From Streptomyces sp. V3I8 (GTDB lineage: Bacteria > Actinomycetota > Actinomycetes > Streptomycetales > Streptomycetaceae), in the NCBI RefSeq assembly GCF_030817535.1, contig NZ_JAUSZL010000002.1, positions 8,556,001 to 8,620,000 of the forward strand: a stretch of DNA of 64,000 nucleotides, read 5' to 3'. Within the stretch, counting starts at the first letter, position 1. Every line of letters starts with the position of its first letter. This document shows positions 48,129 through 56,959 of the stretch, piece after piece. Made by a program: the position numbers and the translations under genes. The notes under the pieces were generated by a model. It did no database searches. It was not told where the DNA came from and saw nothing but the letters and a program-made list of their open reading frames with translations.

Positions 48129-48909
48129 TCAGGCCCGACCTGCACAGTTCCCGAGGACGGCCAACTGCTCCGGGCCCTTATCCGGGGCGCTCGTCCTTCC
48201 CGCCTCGAACGAAGACCTCGCCGAACTGCCAGGCCCGTCAGTCGAAGCGGTCGGTCTCCTCGTGAGGCGGGCTGCGAGGTCGTCGACCCGCTGAACAGCC
48301 CAAGCGCGCGCAGGGCGGCGATCGCGTCGTTGTCGAGGCCGTAGGCGGTGAAGGCGTCGTCGGTCCACTCGGCGCCGGTGAGGTTGGCCTGGGGGTCTTC
48401 TCGTTCGAAGCGTCCGCGGGCGTGGCGGCGGACGAACTCCTCAAGGTCGCTGGTGGTCCAGCGCCGTGAGGCGGCGAACACGTCGATCAGGTCCCGCGGT
48501 GCGCCGCGGTCGGCCAGCGCGCGGACCTTCGTGCCGATCACGTCCTCTTCGGCGAGGACGGGCCCGTAGACGGTGTGGGCGATGGGGCCCCAGAAGATCT
48601 TTTTGAGGATGTCGACCTCGCACTCCTGCCCCGTGGCCGGGTCGGTCACGGTGAAGCGGGCGGACAGCGGCGCCGTCTCCAGCGACCGCACCCGCCACCC
48701 TCGCGCTGCACCGGCCCGTCACGGACGGCGGCCGCGATCTCGGCCATGGGCGCCGGGTTCTCGGTCGCGGCGTCCAGGTCCTGACTGGGCCGGGACACCA
48801 GCCGGTGCGCCCGAACCGCGTAGCCGCCGGTGAGGACCAGGGGGTAGGGGGCGCCGAGGGCGATCACGTAGGCCAGCAGCCGCGCATGCAGCTCGGGCAG
48901 GTCCCTCAT
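48129..48909 (-). pseudogene. AbiEii-like nucleotidyltransferase, frameshifted
   Basis: The first frame starts at the ATG at 48909 and reads LVLTGGYAVRAHRLVSRPSQ then DLDAAT, the nucleotidyltransferase motif (GG, then S-x-D-x-D). A one-base frame change near 48700 leads into RSLETAPLSARFTVTDPATG, CEVDILKKIFWGP and RALADRGAPRDLIDVFA. A second change near 48295 leads to VDDLAARLTRR. AbiEii proteins are toxins of type IV abortive-infection or toxin-antitoxin pairs. Its start overlaps the stop of the upstream partner (ATGA), so they formed an operon. With two frameshifts it is probably dead. Confidence 0.75.
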
Positions 48910-49275
48910 GCCGCCGACCGGCTCCGGGCGGCCAGCTGGGGGAAGGCGTCCTCCCACACGGTGCGCACGGTGCGCCCCACGAGGGAGCGCAGGGTCGGCC
49001 ACAGTTGCAGCAGGAGGTCGTAGTTGAGGTAGAGGGGCAGGCCCTCGTGCAGGACGGTGCGGTAGAGCCCCATGCACTGACGCGGCTTGCCCAGGTCGTA
49101 AGCGCTCATCCCCGACCACGCCGCATGCACGGGCAGTTCGACCACACCGGTGACCGGGCCGCGCAGGTCCTCCAGGGCGCCGGCCGGGAAGCCGCTGCTG
49201 GAACTTTTCCCGGTAGAGCGCAAGGTCCTCCGCCACGTCCGCTCCGGGCAATGAGGACTGCCCATTGACTGCCAT
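48906..49275 (-). pseudogene. partner gene of the AbiEii-like protein, frameshifted
   Basis: The frame from ATG 49275 reads MAVNGQSSLPGADVAEDLAL then YREKF. After a frame change near 49195 it continues FPAGALEDLRGPVTGVVELP, YDLGKPRQCMGLYRTVLHEG and LRSLVGRTVRTVWEDAFPQL. The small protein sits directly upstream of and overlaps the nucleotidyltransferase gene, the place of an antitoxin or accessory gene. It does not show an evident HTH. I do not recognise a named family beyond this pairing. Confidence 0.6.
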
Positions 49276-49703
49276 GCCTTCGTTATGGCGGCCATTGAGA
49301 CAGCCGCGAGGTAGGGCGCGGGCATCTGACGAAGAGCAATGCCGCGGCGACCGGTCGGGTCCGACCGAACGGGCCACCCGCTGCCGTGCAGGTCCCGCCT
49401 CACCACTGACGCCGTCGTCCTCGCCACCAGCTACCGCGAACGGCACCCTCGAACGCGTCCTCCCCGACCGCGACGCCTCCGACCGCCCCCGGATCGACGC
49501 ACAGCACCGCCTCGTCCTCGACCCCGCCGCCACCGGCGCCGTCCACATCCAGAACCCCGAGAGCCACACCCACGGCGTCGGCGCCCCGACCTCGGACTCA
49601 CCCCCAGCCCCGCATCCCGTCCGCCAGACGAGCGCAGCCCCTCACACCACTGGTGGCCGACTGACAGCCAGCCCCGGCGGCGCTCCACGCACCGGCCGTG
49701 GTG
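49276..49703. other. 428-nt region without a supported gene
   Basis: Plus-strand frames contain Arg/Pro-rich shadows only. ATGACGAAGAGCAATG-type low-GC patches near 49325 break the codon pattern. No RNA or repeat was recognised. Confidence 0.4.
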
Positions 49704-50429
49704 TCATTCGAGATGCTCCATCCAGACGATCTCGTCGTAGCGCTCCACAGCGGTGTCCTCACGGTGGACCATCCACAAGTACTCGAAGCCGCTGTCATGG
49801 TGGAGATGGGCGAAGAGCCTCCAGAAAGATGCCTTCCGCAGCACCTCGTCAGTGAATATCCAGTCCCAGTCGTCGTCGAGATCGATCAGCTCGAGCTCCA
49901 GCGGACCCGCAGATGCGATGTTGAGCATCACACCTCCGAGCTGCAGGGACCTGTCTGGAGCAAAATAACCGTCAGTCAACAGCTTCATGGGACCGTGACA
50001 CCGCCGGTACTCCGTCATCGCTTCCTCAAGGGCGGGATGCATCGTCACGGGATGCTCACTGTCCTTGGCGTACGTGTACCACTCCGCGTGCGTCCACGCC
50101 GCATAGGCGTGCAACTCCCCGCTGTCCTGCGAATCCGTCAACTCGTCGGCGTAGGAACCCGGGAGCCACCGCGGTGGCAACGAGGGGGTCAGCACCACAG
50201 AACCCGAGCTGGGAAGCCCGAGCTCCAGGTCCAGGTGACGGTCAGGAAGAGCGGCACAGTCGAGAAAGACCACCATCTCTTCCTCGTGCTCCCACCTGCC
50301 GACGGGCTCACCCACCTTGTCCCTGTTGATCACTACGCATGGCCGCAGGCACCGCAGAATCTCCTCGACGGCACCCTGCGAGACACCGCTCGCGCGCGCG
50401 GCTTCCATGAATTCCCCACGACTCAGCAT
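49704..50429 (-). CDS. hypothetical acidic protein
   Basis: Protein of 241 residues starting MLSRGEFMEAARASGVSQGA, chosen because AGGA stands 8 nt before this ATG; an ATG three codons upstream is the alternative. The middle is rich in Asp, Glu and aromatic residues (WTHAEWYTYAKDSEH, DLDDDWDWIFTDEVL, LFAHLHHDSGFEYLWMVHRE). No signal peptide, membrane segment or known motif is seen. The size, acidity and aromatic content resemble immunity proteins of polymorphic toxins, and a SUKH protein lies 2 kb away, but this is only a hint. I cannot assign a function. Confidence 0.7.
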   Translation of the reverse strand: MLSRGEFMEAARASGVSQGAVEEILRCLRPCVVINRDKVGEPVGRWEHEEEMVVFLDCAALPDRHLDLELGLPSSGSVVLTPSLPPRWLPGSYADELTDSQDSGELHAYAAWTHAEWYTYAKDSEHPVTMHPALEEAMTEYRRCHGPMKLLTDGYFAPDRSLQLGGVMLNIASAGPLELELIDLDDDWDWIFTDEVLRKASFWRLFAHLHHDSGFEYLWMVHREDTAVERYDEIVWMEHLE

Positions 50430-50800
50430 GCGGCACATCCTGGCAGGACCCACTGACAACCAGCCGGATGACCGACTCACCACCAGAGTGCGCATTGGTC
50501 GTACCGGGCAGCGCGAGCTGTGGGCCGATGCGGACGCCGGGCAGCAGGCGGTTGTGCGGCAAGCGGGAGCGAGTGCCCGCCCCGCCGGCGCGACCCGGCT
50601 GCGCCGCACCTTCCCCGGCTGCGGGCACAGGGCGCTTCCAGCGCCGAGCCGAGTGGTGCCCGGGACGGCGTACGGGTGGGTGAGGTGGTGGCTCAAACCC
50701 GGGCGGGCAGATCGTTTCTGTGGGGCTGTGGTGTATCCGGCCGGTTGGAGCAGGTGCTGTCCGCGGCGTGCCGTGCGGTTGTCTGCGCTCGCCTGACGGC
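50430..50800. other. 371-nt intergenic region
   Basis: Divergent region between the acidic hypothetical gene and the I36-like gene. No promoter motif or RNA stands out. Confidence 0.4.
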
Positions 50801-51222
50801 ATGACCTCAACCGTGAAACGCCTCACCGCGGCCGCCGCGCCGGCGCTCATTCCCCTGACCCTCAGCGTCCCGGCCCCGGCCGGCGTCACCCCCACGGCGT
50901 CTGCTCCGCAGCATCAGGTGGCCGTTGCTGCGGTGGAGTGCCCGGACGGGTACGTCTGCATCTACCCGGAGATCGACTTCGGGGAGCAGCCCTGGGTGAA
51001 GCGGGCGGTGGACGACAGCGTCAAGGACCTGCCCTCCGCGATCCGCGACCGCGGCAGCTCGATCCGCAACAACTCCGGGCGTACCGCCCGCGTGTACGAA
51101 AACGCGACTACGCCGGGCGCTGGGTGTGCGTCACCAAGAGCGGCTCCATCCACGACCTGCGCGGCTACAACCTCAACGACACCACCCGCTCCCTGTGTAT
51201 CAACAACAACGACTGCGGCTGA
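50801..51222 (+). pseudogene. secreted peptidase-inhibitor I36-like protein, one frameshift
   Basis: The first frame gives a signal peptide (MTSTVKRLTAAAAPALIPLT and following) and ECPDGYVCIYPEIDFGEQPW, SIRNNSGRTARVYEN. The second frame, from about 51100, gives DYAGRWVCVTKSGSIHDLRG and YNLNDTTRSLCINNNDCG. The join YEN-R-DYAGRW needs one extra C near GAAAACGCGAC. The rebuilt protein of about 140 residues is a typical small secreted I36/SMI-like inhibitor with paired cysteines. Either a real one-base deletion or an assembly error. Confidence 0.75.
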
Positions 51223-51333
51223 CCCGCCCGGCGCCGTTCCCTCCGCACGCCGACGGCGCGCCACTCTGGACAAGGGGCTGGCGCGCCGCGGTTTTACGGC
51301 CGGATGGTCACCGGCGGTGGCCAGGCTGGTGGG

Positions 51334-51480
51334 TCAGCGGCGGCGGTGGTGGCCGCCGCCGTGGTCGTGGCCCCAGGTTTCGGTGTCGACGCGGCGGTTG
51401 TTGTCGTTTCGCAGGGTGGCGATGTCGGAGCGGTTGTCCCACACGTAGGCGCGGCGGTCCTGGAAGACGTGGCCACGGCC
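51334..51480 (-). pseudogene. C-terminal fragment of a second I36/crystallin-like protein
   Basis: The minus strand reads VFQDRRAYVWDNRSDIATLR then NDNNRRVDTETWGHDHGGGH and a stop: a beta-gamma-crystallin-like end similar in style to the I36 protein next door. No N-terminal part or signal peptide is present. Confidence 0.5.
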
Positions 51481-51509
51481 ATACTCCGGCCGCCGGTAGC
51501 GTGCTCGTC

Positions 51510-52046
51510 GTGATGGTGGGCACCGAAGAAACCCGGCTGGTCGTGCTGCGCGGCAACAGCGCGTCGGGGAAGTCGTCCGTCGCAGCCGGCATCCGTGACC
51601 GTTTCGGCCGCGGCCTGGCCGTCGTCGGCCAGGACAACCTGCGCCGGATCGTCTTGCGCGAGCGGGACCGACCGGGCGCCGCGAACATCGGCCTGATCGA
51701 CCTGACCGCCCGCTACGCCCTGAACGCCGGCTACCACGTGATCGTCGAAGGGATTCTGTACACCGACCACTACGGCGACATGCTTGCCCAGTTGCGCGCC
51801 GATCACCGTGGCCCGACCCACGGCTACTACCTGCACGTGCCGTTCGAGCAGACCCTCGCCCGCCACGCCACCAAACCGATCGCGAGTGAGGTCGGCGAAC
51901 CACAGTTGCGGGAGTGGTACCGGGAGCTCGATCTCCTGCTGGGCGCCACCGAGACCGTCATCGGCGCCGACAGCACCTTGAAGGAGACCGTCGACCGCAT
52001 CATGCTCGACACTGGTCTGGCCGGCCTTCCCGCACTCGATCGTTGA
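51510..52046 (+). CDS. P-loop kinase/zeta-toxin-like ATPase
   Basis: Protein of 177-178 residues (GTG 51510 or ATG 51513). Walker A is in VLRGNSASGKSSVAAGIRDR. VVGQDNLRRIVLRERD follows, then GYHVIVEGILYTDHYGDML (the Walker B-type strand) and FEQTLARHATKPIASEVGEP with LREWYRELDLL as a lid-like segment. This is the AAA_33/chloramphenicol-phosphotransferase-like fold also used by zeta toxins. No antitoxin gene is adjacent. A leaderless start is suggested by TAGCGT (51498-51503) standing 6 nt before the GTG and the absence of a ribosome site. Confidence 0.78.
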   Translation: MMVGTEETRLVVLRGNSASGKSSVAAGIRDRFGRGLAVVGQDNLRRIVLRERDRPGAANIGLIDLTARYALNAGYHVIVEGILYTDHYGDMLAQLRADHRGPTHGYYLHVPFEQTLARHATKPIASEVGEPQLREWYRELDLLLGATETVIGADSTLKETVDRIMLDTGLAGLPALDR

Positions 52047-52119
52047 GCGTTGCTGCACGGCACGGTTTGTCACAGGTGTACGGCATCATCTGGGCCGTGC
52101 CGTTGGAAGTCCCCGTCAT

Positions 52120-52470
52120 CATCGAGGGAACGCCCTGACGAACCCGACCCCGACCGCACCAGCCGCACCCCGGCCGCCACGAGTCCACAGCGCTCGCCGG
52201 GTGCTTTGTGGTGGTCGCCCGGCACCGCGACGTACAGCCGGGCACTCAGGTGGTCGGCGAGGACCTGGTAGCCGCACCGGATGCCCGCACCCATCGCGGC
52301 GAGTGCGTCCAGCCCGGCCGCCGTCGGCTCGGCGGCCACCACGTCCCACTCCCGGCCGCACACCGCCCAGCCGGTGCGGCTCCGGCTCCGCAGCCACAGC
52401 CTGCGTTTGGCGCCGGTGACCGCGGCCAGCTCCTGCCAGGTCGCAGTGGCGCGCTTTGGTACTGAGCCGC
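52120..52470 (-). pseudogene. fragment resembling a small bifunctional primase/polymerase-type protein
   Basis: The minus strand reads ATWQELAAVTGAKRRLWLRS, CGREWDVVAAEPTAAGLDAL and GYQVLADHLSARLYVAVPGD, the GxxVLADH-xxGRLYxLVPPG pattern I know from Streptomyces primase-polymerase-like small proteins. The start is absent (it abuts the hydrolase gene end) and the tail changes frame. Confidence 0.5.
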
Positions 52471-52478
52471 CGCGCGGA

Positions 52479-53729
52479 TCACCGCCGTACGCCGTCGAAG
52501 AACCGCACCACCTGCGGGGCCGAGACCACTGCCGACCCGAAGTGGTCCACGGCCCCCTGATCGACCACCCGTACCCTCGTTCCCTGACCGGCGAGGGTGC
52601 GGGCGCATGTGCGGGTGTTGCCGATGGGCACGTCGGTGTCGTCGTCACCGGCGTACAGCCGCACCGGCACGTCCGGCTTCCAGGCACAGGTGTGGTCGGC
52701 GCCGCGCATCGCGTCCAGCACGGCACCGGACGGGTGCCGCAGACGGTCGTAGAAGGCAGGTGTCAGCAGTTGCCTCACCGAGGGCGCCAGTCCCCGTATG
52801 ACGTCCTCCTGCTCGTGGCTTCCGTCGAGAAGGCTCTCCGCCCGGCTCGCGTACGGCGTGCGGAAGGCTTCGGACGGGTCCTTGTAGAGGGGGTGCAGGC
52901 GGTTCTGCGCGACCAGCCAGTACGTAACGTAGAGGACCCCGCTGACGTCGTTGACGCGCCCGTCGAACAGTGCGGGCATCTCCTGGCCCTCCAGGTCGTA
53001 CGGCCCGCTGACAGGTGCCACCGCCCTCAGTCGGAAGTGCCGGTCGGCGCCCTGTTGCAGCGCCTTTCCGAGCGCCATGGCGACCTGGCCGCCCTGGGAG
53101 AAGCCCGTCGCGTACACGTTCCCGGTGAGCGGGCGGCCGAGCAGGCCGGCGGCCGTACGGGCGGCGCGCAGCATGTCGAGGGAGGCCGTCACGGACGAAG
53201 TGGTGTCCATGTACGGATGCAGGCCCGGACCGCTGCCGAGGCCGAGGTAGTCGGGAGCGGCCACGGCACGTCCCGCGCTCGCGTTCAGATACGACGGCAC
53301 CCGCCCGAAGTCCTCACTCGCCGAGGGCGCGTAGTCGCGGTCGACCATCGTGCCGTGGGTGTCGGAGACCAGGTCGAGGCGGTGGGCACGGCTCTTGGGC
53401 AGCGTCAGCAGCCCGGTCGCGGTGGTGTTGTCGCCGTACGGGTCGATGGTCCGATACGTCAGCCGGTAAGCCTGTACGCCGTACCTCACGGAGTCTGCGG
53501 CGACGTCCTGTCCCTCCAGGAACGCCCGGACGGCCCCCGCGCCCCGGTCGGCGACCGGGGTGACGGACACCAGGTCACCGCGTCGCGTCCGGTGCGGCTG
53601 CTCGCCGGCGGCTGTGGCCACCGGGGCCGCGGCGAGCCCGGCGAGCAGCAGGGCCGCCGCTCCGGCGAGTCCCCTGCGCGTCCGTCGGCTCACCCTACTT
53701 TCATGAGATGTGCGCGTCTCATCACTCAT
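52479..53729 (-). CDS. secreted alpha/beta-hydrolase (lipase-like)
   Basis: Protein of 416 residues from the ATG at 53729. The signal peptide has a basic start (SRRTRRG) and the core LAGAAALLLAGLAAAPVATA. The nucleophile elbow GFSQGGQ lies at about residue 203-209. Asp in RLYAGDDDTDVPIGNT and His in DQGAVDHFGSA complete the likely triad. GPYDLEGQEMPALFDGRV and the C-X-C-type cysteines (TCAWKP, RTCART) resemble the secretory lipase family. It hydrolyses an ester outside the cell. TAGCGT stands 7 nt before the ATG with no ribosome site, so it may be transcribed leaderless. Confidence 0.88.
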   Translation of the reverse strand: MSDETRTSHESRVSRRTRRGLAGAAALLLAGLAAAPVATAAGEQPHRTRRGDLVSVTPVADRGAGAVRAFLEGQDVAADSVRYGVQAYRLTYRTIDPYGDNTTATGLLTLPKSRAHRLDLVSDTHGTMVDRDYAPSASEDFGRVPSYLNASAGRAVAAPDYLGLGSGPGLHPYMDTTSSVTASLDMLRAARTAAGLLGRPLTGNVYATGFSQGGQVAMALGKALQQGADRHFRLRAVAPVSGPYDLEGQEMPALFDGRVNDVSGVLYVTYWLVAQNRLHPLYKDPSEAFRTPYASRAESLLDGSHEQEDVIRGLAPSVRQLLTPAFYDRLRHPSGAVLDAMRGADHTCAWKPDVPVRLYAGDDDTDVPIGNTRTCARTLAGQGTRVRVVDQGAVDHFGSAVVSAPQVVRFFDGVRR

Positions 53730-53799
53730 GTCGGCGACGCTACGGACGCGCGTCTGACTCCGGCATCCGAGAGTCCCCCGCATCTGTGGTGGACTTGAG

Positions 53800-54602
53800 T
53801 GCACCCTGCCCGTCCGGCCACCCAAAGACTCGATCACGGTCCGAAACCAGGCCAACTCTGCGATCCCGTTCCTTCTTGCCTGCTCGCAGCGCTACCGCAC
53901 CCTCCGCCAGGTCAGCCGTGCCGACGTCACCAAGTGGCTTGCCCAATGCGCGGCACCGCACACCGAAGCCGTCGCGCTGCGCGACATGTTCAAGACCCTC
54001 AAGAGCGAACGGCTGTTGTTCGCCAACCCCGCACGCGGCGTGAGCCTGGGATCCCGGCCCAGCTCGGTGCCCATGCCGCTGAGCCCCGAAACGATCCAGA
54101 GTCTGACCGCAGCCGCCGAGACCAACCCCGCCCTGAAGCTGCTGATCGCCCTCGTCGGCATCCATGCGCTCTACCCGCACCAGGCCCGAGCGCTGGCCCT
54201 GACCGCATCGACTTCACCCGCAGCCGGCTCACGCTCGGCGACATCGGTCACCCCCTCGACGCCTTCACCCAGCAGGCCGTCGTCGACTACATCCACCTCC
54301 GGCACCAGCGCTGGCCACATATCCGCAACCCTCACCTGTTCATCAGCTCGCAGACCGCGCACACCCGCGCCCCGGTCACAACCGGCTGGATGCAGCCTCT
54401 GCTGTGCGGCCTCCCGGTCACCGCCCAGCAACTTCGCGAGGACCGAATCCTCGAAGAGGCCGCCGTCACCGGCGCTGACCCGCAGCACCTATGCGCGGTG
54501 TTCAACATCACTCCGGAGACCGGACTCCGCTACACCCGCTTCTTCCACCCCGACCCCACGGACAGCGACGACGTATCCGGCTGCAACATGGAGACATCGT
54601 GA
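53800..54602 (+). pseudogene. integrase-like protein, frameshifted
   Basis: The first frame reads RYRTLRQVSRADVTKWLAQC, LRDMFKTLKSERLLFANPAR, SLTAAAETNPALKLLIALVG and IHALYPHQARALAL. A one-base frame change near 54195 leads to IDFTRSRLTLGDIGHPLDAF, YIHLRHQRWPHIRNPHLFIS and FNITPETGLRYTRFFHPDP. This is the core-binding and catalytic outline of tyrosine-recombinase-like proteins of Streptomyces mobile elements. Conserved Arg and His positions are recognisable, but a catalytic Tyr cannot be assigned. Confidence 0.6.
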
Positions 54603-54763
54603 CCGACCACCACGCTCACCTGCTCGCCGCCATCGTCGAGCTCGGTGGTGAGCTGGAGCTCCCAGCTACCCGTAATGAGCGCTTCAGGGGCGCGGTCATC
54701 CCAGAAGGCTGCGCGATCAGCGTCGGCCGCCGCCGATGCGGCGGTCGTCGGCCAGTGCGGTAA
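54599..54763 (+). CDS. small hypothetical protein overlapping the integrase-like stop
   Basis: A GTG start overlaps the upstream TGA (GTGA), giving 54 residues opening VTDHHAHLLAAIVELGGELE then LPATRNERFRGAVIPEGC. The final residues run into the convergent gene at 54717 and are Arg-rich, so the original end may be lost. Function unknown. Confidence 0.4.
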   Translation: MTDHHAHLLAAIVELGGELELPATRNERFRGAVIPEGCAISVGRRRCGGRRPVR

Positions 54764-55106
54764 GGGGGCCGAACTCGCGGGCAAGCTGGTTCCACGTCAG
54801 AACCTCGCCACAGCGGGCCGGGAACTCCTTCGGGTTGAACTCGGGCATGGTCCAGGTGCCAGTGCCCCGGTCCCGCAGCCACAGGTCCCCGTCACCGTCG
54901 ACCACAGTCGGCGGGACCGGTACGGGCTCGGCCTGATCGGTGGGCTCCCAGGTGACCCGGCCCGGGTGGGAAACGCGGCGCAGCTCGGTGGTGGCCAGCC
55001 GCGCGGACAAGTCACGGGTGGACTCTTCGGCGTCCTTGACCGACGCAAGTCGGAATGCGTCGTCAAGTACGGGCAGGGCTGGATTCTTGCTGCGCTTTGA
55101 ACTCAT
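54717..55106 (-). CDS. hypothetical protein (129 residues)
   Basis: Starts MSSKRSKNPALPVLDDAFRL with GGAGG 10 nt upstream. It continues STRDLSARLATTELRRVSHP and VDGDGDLWLRDRGTGTWTMP, EEFP-type motif KEFPARCGEVLTWNQLAREF, PLTALADDRR. No domain is recognised; no membrane segment or signal. Codon use is coding-like. It overlaps the end of the small plus-strand frame at 54599. Confidence 0.6.
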   Translation of the reverse strand: MSSKRSKNPALPVLDDAFRLASVKDAEESTRDLSARLATTELRRVSHPGRVTWEPTDQAEPVPVPPTVVDGDGDLWLRDRGTGTWTMPEFNPKEFPARCGEVLTWNQLAREFGPLTALADDRRIGGGRR

Positions 55107-55576
55107 ACGCTGACTACCTCCGGTGGAGGGCGCCACATCCGTTATGGCACCCCGTAGAGGAACACGGTACTCGAGGCGGGAGCCGCGCCAGCTACGACGA
55201 CTGTCCAGGTGGAGGTGCTGGCACACCGGGCGGTGGGGCTAGGTGGTGAGCTGGTCCTGGACGTGGCGCAACCCGTGGTGGTAGCGCTCAGATATGGCGG
55301 TCCGGGTCTGAGAAGGTGAGGCCGCCGGGGGCGAGCGGACGTCGGGCCAGAGCGTGCGCCCAAGCCCTCCCGACCTGGCCCTGGCCGCCCACTCGGTTCA
55401 AGAAACAGCGGTTCGGCAACCCGTCACGACGTGGGACCGGTCCTCGCAACCGGCGAGGCGTACACCAGACCCGTCCATCACAAGAAGGGCACCAAGCCCC
55501 GCCGACTGGATAGCTAATGGCACCGGACCCGCGATGGCCGCGACATTTGCCCCGCCTGCTGGATGAAAGAACGACG
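55107..55576. other. 470-nt region with no supported gene
   Basis: A plus-strand tail reading AYTRPVHHKKGTKPRRLDS before a stop near 55516 looks like the end of a lost gene, but nothing upstream connects to it. No RNA or repeat was recognised. Confidence 0.4.
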
Positions 55577-55712
55577 ATGATCGCCAACCGACACGCGACG
55601 AACGCCCAGGTTCGGGGCGCCGAGTGCTCAGTATTCGCGAACTCAGGAGCTTTCCCGGGCGGTTACATAGGCGACAGCACCCGCCACGAGATCGACTATG
55701 CCCTTAGAGGTC

Positions 55713-56530
55713 CTAACAAAGGCGTCGGACGTGGCGGTAGGTGATCAGGCAGGTGGCGAGGCCGAGGAATGCTTCGTGGATGTCGTCGCGTCGTTCCCAG
55801 CGGATGCGTAGGCGGCGGAAGCCGTGAAGCCAGGCGATCGTGCGTTCGACGACGTAGCGGAAGACGCCCAGGCCGGTGCCGTGAGACTCGCCCCGCTTCG
55901 CGATCACGGGACGGATCCCGCGCCGCCACAGCAAGCGCCGGTACTTGTCGTGGTCGTAACCACGGTCGGCGAGCAGTGCGTCGGGCCGGTGGCGGGGCCG
56001 GCCGACAACCCCGGCGACGGCGGGGATCTTGTCGAGCAGGGGCAGGAGTTGGGTGACGTCGTTGCGGTTGCCGCCGGTCAGCGACACCGCGAGCGGGATG
56101 CCCTGCCCGTCGACGATGAGGTGGTGCTTGCTGCCCGGACGTGCGCGGTCGACCGGGCTGGGACCGCTTTTGGGCCCCGTCGGGCCGCGCGGACATGCGA
56201 GGAGTCGATCACCGCCCGGCCCCAGTCCAGATGGTTCTTCGACCGCAGCTCGTTCAGCAGCAGATGGTGGAGCTGGTCCCAGACGCCGGCCTTGTTCCAA
56301 GCCGCCAGGCGCCGCCAGCAGGTCATCCCCGAGCCGAAGCCGAGCTCCTGGGGCAGGTACTCCCACTGGATGCCGGTGTGCAGGACGAACAGGATCCCGG
56401 ACAGGGCCTGCCGGTCCGGCACCCGCGGTCTGCCCTCAGCCTTCTTCGGGCCCGGGTTCGGTAGCAACGGCTCGATCAACGACCACAGTTCGTCCGACAC
56501 GATCCACGGCCGCGACTGACGGTTTCCCAT
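55713..56530 (-). CDS. IS5-family transposase, made by -1 frameshifting
   Basis: Frame 1 from ATG 56530 reads PWIVSDELWSLIEPLLPNPG, then VLHTGIQWEYLPQELGFGSG and AVIDSSHVRA with the first catalytic Asp. A canonical slippery CCCAAAA at 56174-56168 shifts to frame 2: SGPSPVDRARPGSKHHLIVD, LLADRGYDHDKYRR (second Asp), RYVVERTIAWLHGFRR (Glu) and the end LITYRHVRRLC. The joined product is about 271 residues with the full DDE triad, so this copy may still be active. The N-terminal DUF4096-type domain and the frameshift are usual in this IS5 subgroup. Confidence 0.88.
56168..56174 (-). promoter_or_regulatory. programmed -1 frameshift heptamer CCCAAAA
   Basis: X-XXY-YYZ heptamer read C-CCA-AAA in frame 1; a slip gives CCC-AAA then AGC, joining the two transposase frames. 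The same heptamer is kept in copy 2 at 57377-57383. Confidence 0.85.
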
Positions 56531-56644
56531 ACCCAGACATACGAGCAGAGAGACCGACAGTCTCATGATCAGCAGCTTTTGTTAGAGCCAGTTAGCCCCG
56601 GCAAACCCATCCGCTACACCCACCCCACCTGACACGAAGCAGCG

Positions 56645-56688
56645 AAGCGCCCCTCCCCACGGCTAAGCCGTGGGGAGGGGCGCTTTTT
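56645..56688 (+). terminator. strong intrinsic terminator
   Basis: GCGCCCCTCCCCACGGC, loop TAA, GCCGTGGGGAGGGGCGC, then TTTTT: a 17-bp stem extended by AA/TT. It stands 13 nt after the stop of the IS-split gene, whose transcript it presumably ended. Confidence 0.95.
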
Positions 56689-56959
56689 GCATTGTGAGCC
56701 GCTCACGTCTTCAGGACCGGCATCAGCGCCGTGAACGCCGCGCCGCCAAGGCCACCCAAAGCACCGGCAGGAGAGGCCACTTCCGAGCTCCGCCCGCGAC
56801 AGCTCAACGCATAGCCCTCGAGCTTCCCCAGGAAGGCTCCGCGGGTGGGGAATACCCGATCTCTAAAAGATCAGGACTGGGAGCTCGATCAGGTGCTACC
56901 CACTCTTCGGACATTTTTTGTCCGACTGGTATCTCGGTCGATCACCGCATGTCCACTTA
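56689..56959. other. spacer between the two inverted IS copies
   Basis: No gene supported. GATCTCTAAAAGATC at 56870-56884 is a small palindrome and TCGGACATTTTTTGTCCGA at 56907-56925 is a short perfect hairpin with an internal T-run. The sequence is less GC-rich than its surroundings. Confidence 0.45.

Larger units (their letters stand above)
55708..56591 (-). mobile_element. complete IS5-family element, 884 bp (copy 1)
   Basis: Ends are CTGGCTCTAACAAAAGC (transposase 5' side, right) and the imperfect inverted GAGGTCCTAACAAAGGC-like left end. A 4-bp target duplication TTAG flanks it (55704-55707 and 56592-56595). Removing the element and one TTAG restores an in-frame gene end, which fixes the boundaries. 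It carries one transposase gene in two frames. Confidence 0.88.
55577..56632 (+). pseudogene. 3' end of a deoxyribosyltransferase-like/DUF4406-type gene split by an IS
   Basis: Before the IS the frame reads GGYIGDSTRHEIDYAL (55658-55707). After it, the one remaining TTAG copy plus 56596-56632 continues in frame as SPGKPIRYTHPT and TGA. Joined, this is the familiar C-terminus (GGYIGDST-x-E-I-x-YA-x-x-x-GKP-x-RY) of small Streptomyces proteins related to nucleoside deoxyribosyltransferases. The N-terminal part upstream of 55658 does not fit the family, so the gene was already truncated or rearranged there. Its own terminator survives at 56645. Confidence 0.65.
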
